From the NCBI GenBank assembly GCA_947565915.1, contig CANOHY010000046.1, positions 1-12,014 on the forward strand: a stretch of DNA of 12,014 nucleotides, written 5' to 3'. Position numbers and translations under genes: made by a program. A model generated the notes under the pieces. The model made no database searches. It saw only the letters and a program-made list of their open reading frames with translations, and was not told where the DNA came from. The DNA is from an uncultured Eggerthellaceae bacterium. GTDB lineage: Bacteria; Actinomycetota; Coriobacteriia; Coriobacteriales; Eggerthellaceae. Shown here in pieces: positions 6,309 to 12,014 of the stretch; the first letter of the stretch is position 1; every line of letters starts with the position of its first letter.

Positions 6309-7394
6309 GTGAGCGGGGAAGACCATCTCCGCATCGAGCAAGATCTCGGCAATGGCTACGTGCGCCTTCATGTCACGGAGGCGCAACGTCGCCAAGCTGC
6401 CCAAGACATTCATTGCAGCGAGAACATCCTGCTCGAACTCCTTCGAAACTCCAAGGATGCCCATGCAAGGCACATCTTCGTAGCCTTGTCGCGTGATGCC
6501 GACACGCGCGCCATCACCGTCATCGATGATGGAGACGGCATACCCCTCTCCATGCATGAACGCATCTTCGAGCCGCGCGTAACGTCCAAGCTCGATACTT
6601 CGCACAAGGATGCTTGGGGCTTCCATGGACGAGGCATGGCCCTTTACTCGGTCAGTGAAAATGCGATAAGCGCATTGGTCATGGCCTCCGATGTTGACCT
6701 CGGTGCATCGATTAGAGTGGTAAGCGATACGAAGAGACTCCCTGAACGGTCTGACCAGTCGACCTTCCCTCAATTCCAACTCTCTTCCCCCGGCAAGGTA
6801 GATGTGAGGGGGCCACGCAACCTGCTGCGAACGGCATGCGAGTTCGCTCTTGATGCTCGCCAGAGCAGCGCTCTGTTCATCGGCTCTCCAAGCGAGATAG
6901 CAGCTACGCTGTATGCCTATGGTGAATCAACCCTTTCAGCCATTGACCGCGCATTCTGCAAGGATGCTAGCGAGTTGCCCTTGACCAAGCGACTTGCAAC
7001 CGCCGCAACTCCGGGAGAGCTCGCTTCGCTTTGCGACAACATAGGGCTCGATCTTTCCGAACGGACTGCTCGTCGCATCATGGATGGCAAGATAGCGCCC
7101 CTTCAAAGCGTGATAGACCTCATCCATGTGCAGCCTGAGCAACCCTCCAAAACCCATAAGAAGTCCGCCAAGCACAGCGCAATTCGACTCCAAGATTCTG
7201 AGAAGGGCCTTTTGGCCAAAGCCGCGTCCGCTGCTTTCAGATCCATTGCAGATGCCTACTACCTCGAGCCAGACGTCAAGCCAACCATCAAAGTCGGCAA
7301 CAACACTCTGACCATTGCGATTCCTCTTGCGCCCTCTACCGAAGCGCCCATAGCAGCGGGCGAAGATGATATTGAACACGCGTCACGAAATTAG
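6309..7394 (+). CDS. GHKL-fold ATPase of unknown function (HATPase/MutL-like N-terminal domain)
   Basis: The N-terminal third shows the Bergerat ATP-binding fold of gyrase B, Hsp90, histidine kinases and MutL. The N box is ELLRNSKDA (43-51, Glu43, Asn47, Asp50), the G1 box DDGDGI (73-78), and the G2 glycine loop GFHGRGMALYS (104-114). There is no histidine-kinase phosphoacceptor domain, transmembrane segment or recognisable MutL C-terminus. Residues 200-265 look helical, with a possible helix-turn-helix (GELASLCDNIGLDLSERTA). Residues 275-290 are Lys/His-rich, and a beta-like tail ends at 361. The coordinates use GTG 6309, but the true start may be near 6285: a GGGAGG site sits at 6275-6280, and the in-frame codons from 6285 look coding (C or G ends most of them). 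The frame is that of rny, separated by its TAA. I know of no assigned function; position between rny and spoVS hints at an RNA or nucleic-acid role (inference). Confidence 0.85.
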   Translation: MSGEDHLRIEQDLGNGYVRLHVTEAQRRQAAQDIHCSENILLELLRNSKDAHARHIFVALSRDADTRAITVIDDGDGIPLSMHERIFEPRVTSKLDTSHKDAWGFHGRGMALYSVSENAISALVMASDVDLGASIRVVSDTKRLPERSDQSTFPQFQLSSPGKVDVRGPRNLLRTACEFALDARQSSALFIGSPSEIAATLYAYGESTLSAIDRAFCKDASELPLTKRLATAATPGELASLCDNIGLDLSERTARRIMDGKIAPLQSVIDLIHVQPEQPSKTHKKSAKHSAIRLQDSEKGLLAKAASAAFRSIADAYYLEPDVKPTIKVGNNTLTIAIPLAPSTEAPIAAGEDDIEHASRN

Positions 7395-7470
7395 TAGAAT
7401 CTGCGTAGACTTCCAACAGCTAGCTCGCGTAGCAGCCAACGCACAACAATTGAAACACGTAAGGATGTTC

Positions 7471-7806
7471 ATGCAGGCTAATCAAATCTACTCAGGGCAG
7501 AACTGCCTTAAGGTTTCTTCGAAATCATCTCCGGCCTCGGTAGCAGGCGCCATTGCCGGCATGGTCAAAGACGGTGTCCCTGTGGAAATGCAAGCGGTCG
7601 GAGCGGGTGCCGTGAACCAGGCCGTGAAAGCCATTGCCATCTCGCGAGGCTTTCTCTCTCCCGTGGGAATCGAGATCGTTTGCATCCCCTCGTTTGCCGA
7701 CATCATCATCGACGGCGAGTATCGCACCGCAATCCACTTCTCCATCCAGGCCTATCACATCCACGGAGCGGCTAGCACGGTGGAAGACCAACTTGCCAAT
7801 CAATAG
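7471..7806 (+). CDS. spoVS: Stage V sporulation protein S family protein
   Basis: Small SpoVS-family protein; the fold is related to Alba-like nucleic-acid-binding proteins. In Bacillus it affects spore coat assembly and septation, but the family is widespread in non-sporulating bacteria. The core at residues 13-90 matches the family closely: LKVSSKSSPASVAGAIAG, QAVGAGAVNQAVKAIAISRGF, CIPSFADIIIDGEYRTAIHF. The N-terminus (10 residues) and C-terminus (about 20) extend a little beyond the usual 86-residue protein. ATG 7471 is chosen because AAGGA (7461-7465) precedes it by 5 bases. The frame is open from ATG 7366, but that stretch uses rare-looking codons and overlaps the ATPase gene. The 76 bases before it show no clear promoter. 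miaB begins 14 bases downstream. Confidence 0.92.
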   Translation: MQANQIYSGQNCLKVSSKSSPASVAGAIAGMVKDGVPVEMQAVGAGAVNQAVKAIAISRGFLSPVGIEIVCIPSFADIIIDGEYRTAIHFSIQAYHIHGAASTVEDQLANQ

Positions 7807-7820
7807 GCGCGCAGAGAAGC

Positions 7821-9212
7821 ATGAGCGACGCGACTTCTGCGCTATCAGGACGTACGTTCTTCATCCAGACGTACGGCTGCCAGATGAACAAGCACGACTC
7901 CGAGCGCATTGCAGGGCTTCTCGAGAGCTTCGGGGCACAAGCGGTCGATTCTTTGGAAGAATCCGAGATTTGCCTTTTCATGACGTGCTGCGTGCGCGAA
8001 GCTGCCGACGTGCGCCTGATGGGTCAAGTCAACACCATCAAGAATGTTGCGCTACCCGAAGGCTCGCCCTGCGACCATCGCATCTTGGCGATTGGTGGCT
8101 GCATAGGCCAGCGTGATGGCGAAAAGCTGCTACGCGAGCTTCCGCATGTGGATGTTGTCTTCGGCACGCATAACATCGGCATGCTCCCGGCGCTTCTCGG
8201 CGACGCCCTCGATCAAGGCCGAAAGCAAGCTGTGGTACTCGAAGAAGCGACTAGCTTTCCAACCGACTTGCCGATCGATCGCGAACATGACTGGGCTGCA
8301 TGGCTTCCCATCACAATAGGCTGCAATAACTTCTGCACCTATTGCATCGTGCCCTATGTGCGCGGCCGCGAGAAATCTCGGCCTATCGAGGACATCCTTC
8401 AAGAGGCAGAAGCCTACGTGGGGCAGGGCGTGAAGGAGATCACCCTGCTTGGGCAGAACGTTAACTCCTATGGGCGCGACCTCTATGGAGAGCCCCGTTT
8501 TGCCCGCTTGCTCTCAGCAGTGGCCGATACGGGAATCGAGCGCTTGCGCTTTGCCACAAGCCATCCGAAAGACATCACCGATGAAGTGATAGCCATGTTC
8601 GCTCAAGATGGTCCTTTGATGCCTGCGCTGCATCTGCCAGTGCAATCGGGCTCGAATCGCATTCTAGAGCTCATGAATCGCCGTTATACCCGCGAGCATT
8701 ACCTCGAGCTTGTTGCCAAGCTGCGCGATGCCTGTCCCAGCATCGCCCTTTCCACCGACATCATCGTGGGTTTTCCTGGTGAGACCGAAGAGGATTTCGA
8801 ACAAACCTACGAGCTCGTAAGAGACGTTGGCTATCATCAAGCATTCACGTTCATCTATTCCAAACGCGAGGGCACGCCAGCCGCGAACATGCCCGACGAT
8901 ACGCCTCGAGAGGTGATCCAAGAGAGATTCGATCGCCTGGTCAAGCTTGTGGAAGATCAGGCCTATCGGGCGAATCAGGCAGATGCGGGAAGCATCGTGG
9001 ATGTTCTCATCGAAGGCGCATCCAAGCGCGATTCCTCGATGCTGGTGGGCAAGAGCCCGAAGAATCAAACCGTCCATGCTCCTATGCCCACCCACGAAAG
9101 CCTAAGCCAGCTTGTTGGCAGCATTAGGCCAGTCAAGGTAAACACGGCCAGAACCTGGTACCTTTCCGGCACGCTCTTGGATGCTGCGGAATGCGCGAAC
9201 AATGTTCGATAA
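7821..9212 (+). CDS. miaB: tRNA-2-methylthio-N6-dimethylallyladenosine synthase MiaB
   Basis: Radical SAM methylthiotransferase that converts i6A37 to ms2i6A37 in tRNAs reading codons that start with U. The 463-residue protein has the MTTase cysteines Cys20 (TYGCQMN), Cys56 (in MTCCVRE, where the family usually has NTCxVRE) and Cys94 (GGCIGQ). The radical SAM triad CxxxCxxC is Cys168, Cys172 and Cys175, followed by VPYVRGREKSRP. LHLPVQSGSNRIL (about 274-286) is typical of MiaB and differs from RimO. The last 70 or so residues fit a TRAM RNA-binding domain. ATG 7821 lies 14 bases after spoVS with only a weak GAGAAG ribosome site. Its end overlaps miaA, whose product makes the substrate. Identification is secure. 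Confidence 0.96.
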   Translation: MSDATSALSGRTFFIQTYGCQMNKHDSERIAGLLESFGAQAVDSLEESEICLFMTCCVREAADVRLMGQVNTIKNVALPEGSPCDHRILAIGGCIGQRDGEKLLRELPHVDVVFGTHNIGMLPALLGDALDQGRKQAVVLEEATSFPTDLPIDREHDWAAWLPITIGCNNFCTYCIVPYVRGREKSRPIEDILQEAEAYVGQGVKEITLLGQNVNSYGRDLYGEPRFARLLSAVADTGIERLRFATSHPKDITDEVIAMFAQDGPLMPALHLPVQSGSNRILELMNRRYTREHYLELVAKLRDACPSIALSTDIIVGFPGETEEDFEQTYELVRDVGYHQAFTFIYSKREGTPAANMPDDTPREVIQERFDRLVKLVEDQAYRANQADAGSIVDVLIEGASKRDSSMLVGKSPKNQTVHAPMPTHESLSQLVGSIRPVKVNTARTWYLSGTLLDAAECANNVR

Positions 9213-10188
9213 CCTTGCTTCTCAAAACATCCTTGGCTTAGCGCATGAGGTCATTTGCATAGTCGGACCCACTGCTTCAGGGAAAACCGCCCTCGCAAAC
9301 GAGCTTGCATATCGCTTGGGCGGGGAAGTGGTTAGCGCGGATTCCATGCAGATCTATCGTGGCATGGACATCGGCACGGGAAAGCCCAGCGCATCAGAGC
9401 TCAAGGTTGTCCACTATGGCTTCAACCTCGTTGATCCAGGCGAGCCTTATTCGGCCGCCTTGTTCCAGGAGTTTGCTCGGACATGCTTCAAGGACATCGA
9501 CGCCAACAACAAGACGCCTTTCCTTTGCGGGGGTACCGGTTTCTACGTGCGCGCCGCCATTGATGGATACGATTTTCCCGCTGGAGAGCAGGTGGGAAAT
9601 GACGTGCGGAACCGTTATGGCGCCTTTGCGCGCGAAAAAGGCGCGCAGGCTCTTTGGGAGCAGCTCCATGCAAAGGACCCCGCGAGCGCTGCTCTCATAG
9701 CTCCTAACGACATCAAGCGCGTCATTAGGGCATTCGAGCTTATAGAAGAGGGAACATCGTATGCGCGTCAGCATGAGAGCCTGAAAGCCATTCCCCAGGT
9801 GGTTCCCGCGCTTCTCATCGGACTCGCGGTTGACGCAGAAATTCTGAACGCTCGCATAGATGCACGGGTGGATGCGATGATGGAACGCGGCTTGCTGGAT
9901 GAAGTGAAATGCTTGTTGAGCAAGGGGCTACGCGATAGCCTTTGCGCATCGCAAGCGATAGGATACAAGGAGCTGGTGGGCGTGATTGAGGGCACGACGT
10001 CTTTGGACGACGCTGTAGCCACCATAAAGCTCGCCACGCATCGGTTCGGGAAGCGGCAGCGTACCTGGTTTCGAAAGGACAAGCGCATCAACTGGCTTGC
10101 TGCGAACGAGCTTGACATCGAGGAGCTAGCCAACAAAGCCCAGACCATCATAGCTGGTCGAGAAGAGTCAAGGAGCATGCTTGCATGA
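9202..10188 (+). CDS. miaA: tRNA dimethylallyltransferase MiaA
   Basis: Transfers a dimethylallyl group to N6 of A37 in tRNA, giving the substrate of MiaB. Numbered from ATG 9202 (328 residues), the P-loop is GPTASGKT (22-29). The conserved Asp47 lies in SADSMQIYRGMDIGTGKP, followed by HYGFNLVDPGEPYSAALFQ (71-89) and FLCGGTGFYVRA (107-118). The motif ASQAIGYKE further on and the C-terminal RFGKRQRTWFRKD are also family hallmarks. An alternative in-frame ATG at 9181 would add 7 residues but has no ribosome site; 9202 has a weak GGA 11 bases upstream and overlaps the miaB end by 11 bases. The end overlaps dapF by ATGA. Identity is secure; the start is uncertain by 7 codons. Confidence 0.95.
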   Translation: MFDNLASQNILGLAHEVICIVGPTASGKTALANELAYRLGGEVVSADSMQIYRGMDIGTGKPSASELKVVHYGFNLVDPGEPYSAALFQEFARTCFKDIDANNKTPFLCGGTGFYVRAAIDGYDFPAGEQVGNDVRNRYGAFAREKGAQALWEQLHAKDPASAALIAPNDIKRVIRAFELIEEGTSYARQHESLKAIPQVVPALLIGLAVDAEILNARIDARVDAMMERGLLDEVKCLLSKGLRDSLCASQAIGYKELVGVIEGTTSLDDAVATIKLATHRFGKRQRTWFRKDKRINWLAANELDIEELANKAQTIIAGREESRSMLA

Positions 10189-11072
10189 GCGCGCATACCT
10201 ATGAGTTCGAGAAGCTGCAAGGAGCCGGAAACGATTTCGTCTTCGTCGAGGACCTTGATGACGCGTTGGACATAACAGCACAGGAAGTCAAGGATCTATG
10301 CGATCGCCATAAGGGCATTGGGGCCGATGGCGTGATTGTGGTCAAGCCGCCAGAGAATACTGCGAACGATGGCTTCATGCACTACATCAATGCTGATGGA
10401 ACACTGGCTCAAATGTGCGGAAACGGCGTGAGGTGCTTTGCGAAATACCTGGTAGATCACAAGATTGCCGGAACAGACGGAAGAGAGCTGAGAATCGAGA
10501 CGCGCGCCGGCCTCAAAACGGTATCACCCACGATCGATGCCGACGGGAAGCTCATCGAAGCTACCGTGAACATGGGCATGCCCATTTTGGCGCCCGAGGC
10601 AATCCCTACAACCCTCGATTCCAATGCCACGACAGCTGCAGGTGTGCCATACTGCAAGGAGGTCCCCCTCGATTCGCCATTTGGCATCTTTCGATTCACC
10701 TGCGTTTCGATGGGCAACCCGCATGCGGTCGCCTTCGTCGACGACGTAGATGCCATCGACATCGAGAAGGTAGGGGCTTACTTCGAAAGCTGCAGTGCAT
10801 TCCCCGAGAAAGCGAACATCGAGTTCGCTTCGATTTGCCCTGAGGGCATTAGGATGCGCGTATACGAGCGCGGATGCGGGGAGACATTGGCTTGCGGCAC
10901 CGGAGCTTGCGCGACGGCCGTGGCAGCTTATCTTACAGAGCGCACCGGAAGGATGAGCGACCTGATCCTAAAGGGTGGTACGTTGCATATCGCTTATCAA
11001 CCCAACGGCGAAGTGCTGATGACGGGACCAGCTGCCTACGTTTTCAGCGGCACCATAACCCTTGAGCCCTAG
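10185..11072 (+). CDS. dapF: Diaminopimelate epimerase
   Basis: Cofactor-independent racemase that turns LL- into meso-diaminopimelate, for lysine and for peptidoglycan cross-bridges. The 295-residue protein has both catalytic cysteines in their motifs: Cys78 in NADGTLAQMCGNGVRC and Cys237 in RGCGETLACGTGACA. FEKLQGAGNDFVFVED at the start and SMGNPHAVAFVDD (175-187) are also typical. ATG 10185 overlaps the miaA stop by four bases (ATGA) and has AGGAG at 10171-10175, so translation is likely coupled. A dapF next to miaA is usual in actinobacteria; no other lysine-pathway gene is nearby. Identification is secure. Confidence 0.96.
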   Translation: MSAHTYEFEKLQGAGNDFVFVEDLDDALDITAQEVKDLCDRHKGIGADGVIVVKPPENTANDGFMHYINADGTLAQMCGNGVRCFAKYLVDHKIAGTDGRELRIETRAGLKTVSPTIDADGKLIEATVNMGMPILAPEAIPTTLDSNATTAAGVPYCKEVPLDSPFGIFRFTCVSMGNPHAVAFVDDVDAIDIEKVGAYFESCSAFPEKANIEFASICPEGIRMRVYERGCGETLACGTGACATAVAAYLTERTGRMSDLILKGGTLHIAYQPNGEVLMTGPAAYVFSGTITLEP

Positions 11073-11080
11073 AGCAGGGC

Positions 11081-12014
11081 ATGCCGATGGCTGAAATGCT
11101 CGAGATAAGAGAACCCATTGAACGCGCCTTGCTCGTGGGCATCTCGCGACCAACTGACGAAGTTTCAGTCGAGCAATCGCTTGCAGAGCTCAGACGGCTT
11201 GCCGATACCGTAGGCGTCGAGGTGGTCGAAGAGATTTGCCAGCGCATGGTCGCGGCGAACCCAAAGACGCTCGTAGGCAGTGGGAAGGCCCAGCAGATTG
11301 CCCAGATATGCACAGAGCAGGACATCGACGTTGTCATATTCGACGACGAGCTCACGCCATCGCAGCAATCGAACATCGAGCACATCGTTCAGCGAAACGT
11401 GAAGGTCATCGATCGCACAGCGCTTATCCTCGATATCTTCGCCCTGCACGCGCGAACCAAAGAGGGCTTGCTGCAAGTGCGGCTTGCCCAGAACGAATAC
11501 CTCTATCCGCGCCTTCGAGGCATGTGGGCACACCTTGCGTCAAATCGCATGGGCGGTGGCGTGGGGTCACGCTTCGGCGAAGGCGAGAGCCAGTTGGAGG
11601 TCGATCGCCGCATCGTGCGCAAGCGCATATCATCCATACGGCGCGAGCTCAAGGAGCTCGAGGGCATCCGCAGAACGCAACGAGAGAAACGCTACGGCAG
11701 CGGCATCTTCAAGGTCTCGCTTGCTGGCTATACCAATGCGGGCAAGTCGAGCCTGCTTAACTGCTTGACGTCTGCTGACGTGCTCAGCATGGACAAGCTC
11801 TTTGCCACGCTCGATTCCACCACGCGCAAACTTGCGCTTCCTGAAGGACGCGAAGTTACGATAACCGATACCATCGGCTTCATTCGAAAACTCCCCACTA
11901 CGCTCGTGGAGTCGTTCAAATCTACGCTCGACGAGATAAGCGGAGCTGACTTGATTTTGAAGGTAGTCGATGCCTCTTCGAGCGAAGCGGCTTATCAGAT
12001 AGATACCGTAAACG
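11081..12014 (+). CDS. hflX: Ribosome-associated GTPase HflX (3' end outside the window)
   Basis: HflX binds the 50S subunit and splits or rescues stalled ribosomes; partial, 311 codons seen. The HflX-specific N-terminal domain is clear: TLVGSGKAQQI (63-73), VIFDDELTPSQQSNIE (85-100), IDRTALILDIFALHARTKEGLLQVRLAQ (110-137). A basic linker helix (about 172-205) follows GGGVGSRFGEGESQLEVDRR, where many homologues read GPGETQLE. The GTPase domain begins with G1 GYTNAGKSS (216-224), then LFATLDSTTR and G3 DTIGFIRKLP (263-272). The NKxD motif would lie past the window end. ATG 11081 lies 8 bases after dapF; ATG 11087 is a possible alternative with AGGG 8 bases upstream. The miaA-dapF-hflX order suggests a shared operon. 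Confidence 0.95.
   Translation, partial: MPMAEMLEIREPIERALLVGISRPTDEVSVEQSLAELRRLADTVGVEVVEEICQRMVAANPKTLVGSGKAQQIAQICTEQDIDVVIFDDELTPSQQSNIEHIVQRNVKVIDRTALILDIFALHARTKEGLLQVRLAQNEYLYPRLRGMWAHLASNRMGGGVGSRFGEGESQLEVDRRIVRKRISSIRRELKELEGIRRTQREKRYGSGIFKVSLAGYTNAGKSSLLNCLTSADVLSMDKLFATLDSTTRKLALPEGREVTITDTIGFIRKLPTTLVESFKSTLDEISGADLILKVVDASSSEAAYQIDTVN

Noticed and set aside
7366..7470. Longer SpoVS from ATG 7366
   Set aside because: It would overlap the ATPase gene by 29 bases and add 35 residues absent from the family; ATG 7471 has AAGGA at proper spacing.
9196..9208. CGAAC-AAT-GTTCG at the miaB-miaA junction, resembling a LexA box
   Set aside because: The half-sites are perfect but separated by 3 bases instead of 4, and the site lies in overlapping coding sequence without a promoter.
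9620..9646. Two mutually exclusive GC-rich hairpins within miaA
   Set aside because: GCGCCTTT/AAAGGCGC and GCGCGC/GCGCGC overlap, but the segment codes for a normal MiaA stretch and has no terminator tail.
10810..10830. Inverted repeat AAGCGAAC-atcga-GTTCGCTT in dapF
   Set aside because: The half-site spacing is 5, not that of a LexA box, and it lies in well-conserved coding sequence with no T tract; probably chance.

Overview
The window is a dense, all plus-strand stretch of a moderately GC-rich bacterial chromosome. Gene content and order (rimO, pgsA, cinA, recA, recX, rny, an ATPase, spoVS, miaB, miaA, dapF, hflX) suggest a Gram-positive lineage. The best fit is Actinobacteria of the class Coriobacteriia (Eggerthella/Slackia relatives): the pgsA-cinA-recA-recX and miaB-miaA-dapF-hflX orders are actinobacterial, while rny and spoVS between them recall Firmicutes. 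The genus cannot be fixed from this sequence alone. I see no insertion sequence, prophage, CRISPR array, rRNA or tRNA.

Layout. (1) Bases 17-2561: rimO, whose 3' end overlaps a single reading frame that joins a phosphatidylglycerophosphate synthase (PgsA) to a CinA C-terminal (PncC-like) domain. (2) Bases 2562-2802: non-coding, ending in a strong promoter with a LexA-type SOS box in its spacer. (3) Bases 2803-4502: recA and recX, 5 bases apart, an SOS-controlled recombinase and its modulator. (4) Bases 4503-4739: non-coding, holding a compact three-way-junction inverted-repeat structure (4609-4684) followed by a further 8-bp hairpin (4688-4708) just ahead of rny. (5) Bases 4740-12014: rny (RNase Y), a GHKL-fold ATPase of unknown function, spoVS, miaB, miaA, dapF and hflX (cut by the window end). 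These genes are packed with short gaps or overlaps and are probably one long transcription unit.

How the genes relate. MiaA and MiaB act in succession on tRNA A37 (prenylation, then methylthiolation). RimO is the ribosomal-protein paralogue of MiaB. RNase Y is the membrane-bound decay endonuclease, and HflX is a ribosome-associated GTPase. Together with RecA/RecX this is mostly an information-processing and RNA-maintenance neighbourhood; PgsA (phospholipids) and DapF (diaminopimelate) serve the envelope.

Most worth a second look: the structured element before rny; the GHKL ATPase, which sits where Bacillus has ymdB between rny and spoVS and has a good ribosome binding site but no ordinary start codon at the right distance; the PgsA-CinA fusion; and the SOS promoter of recA.
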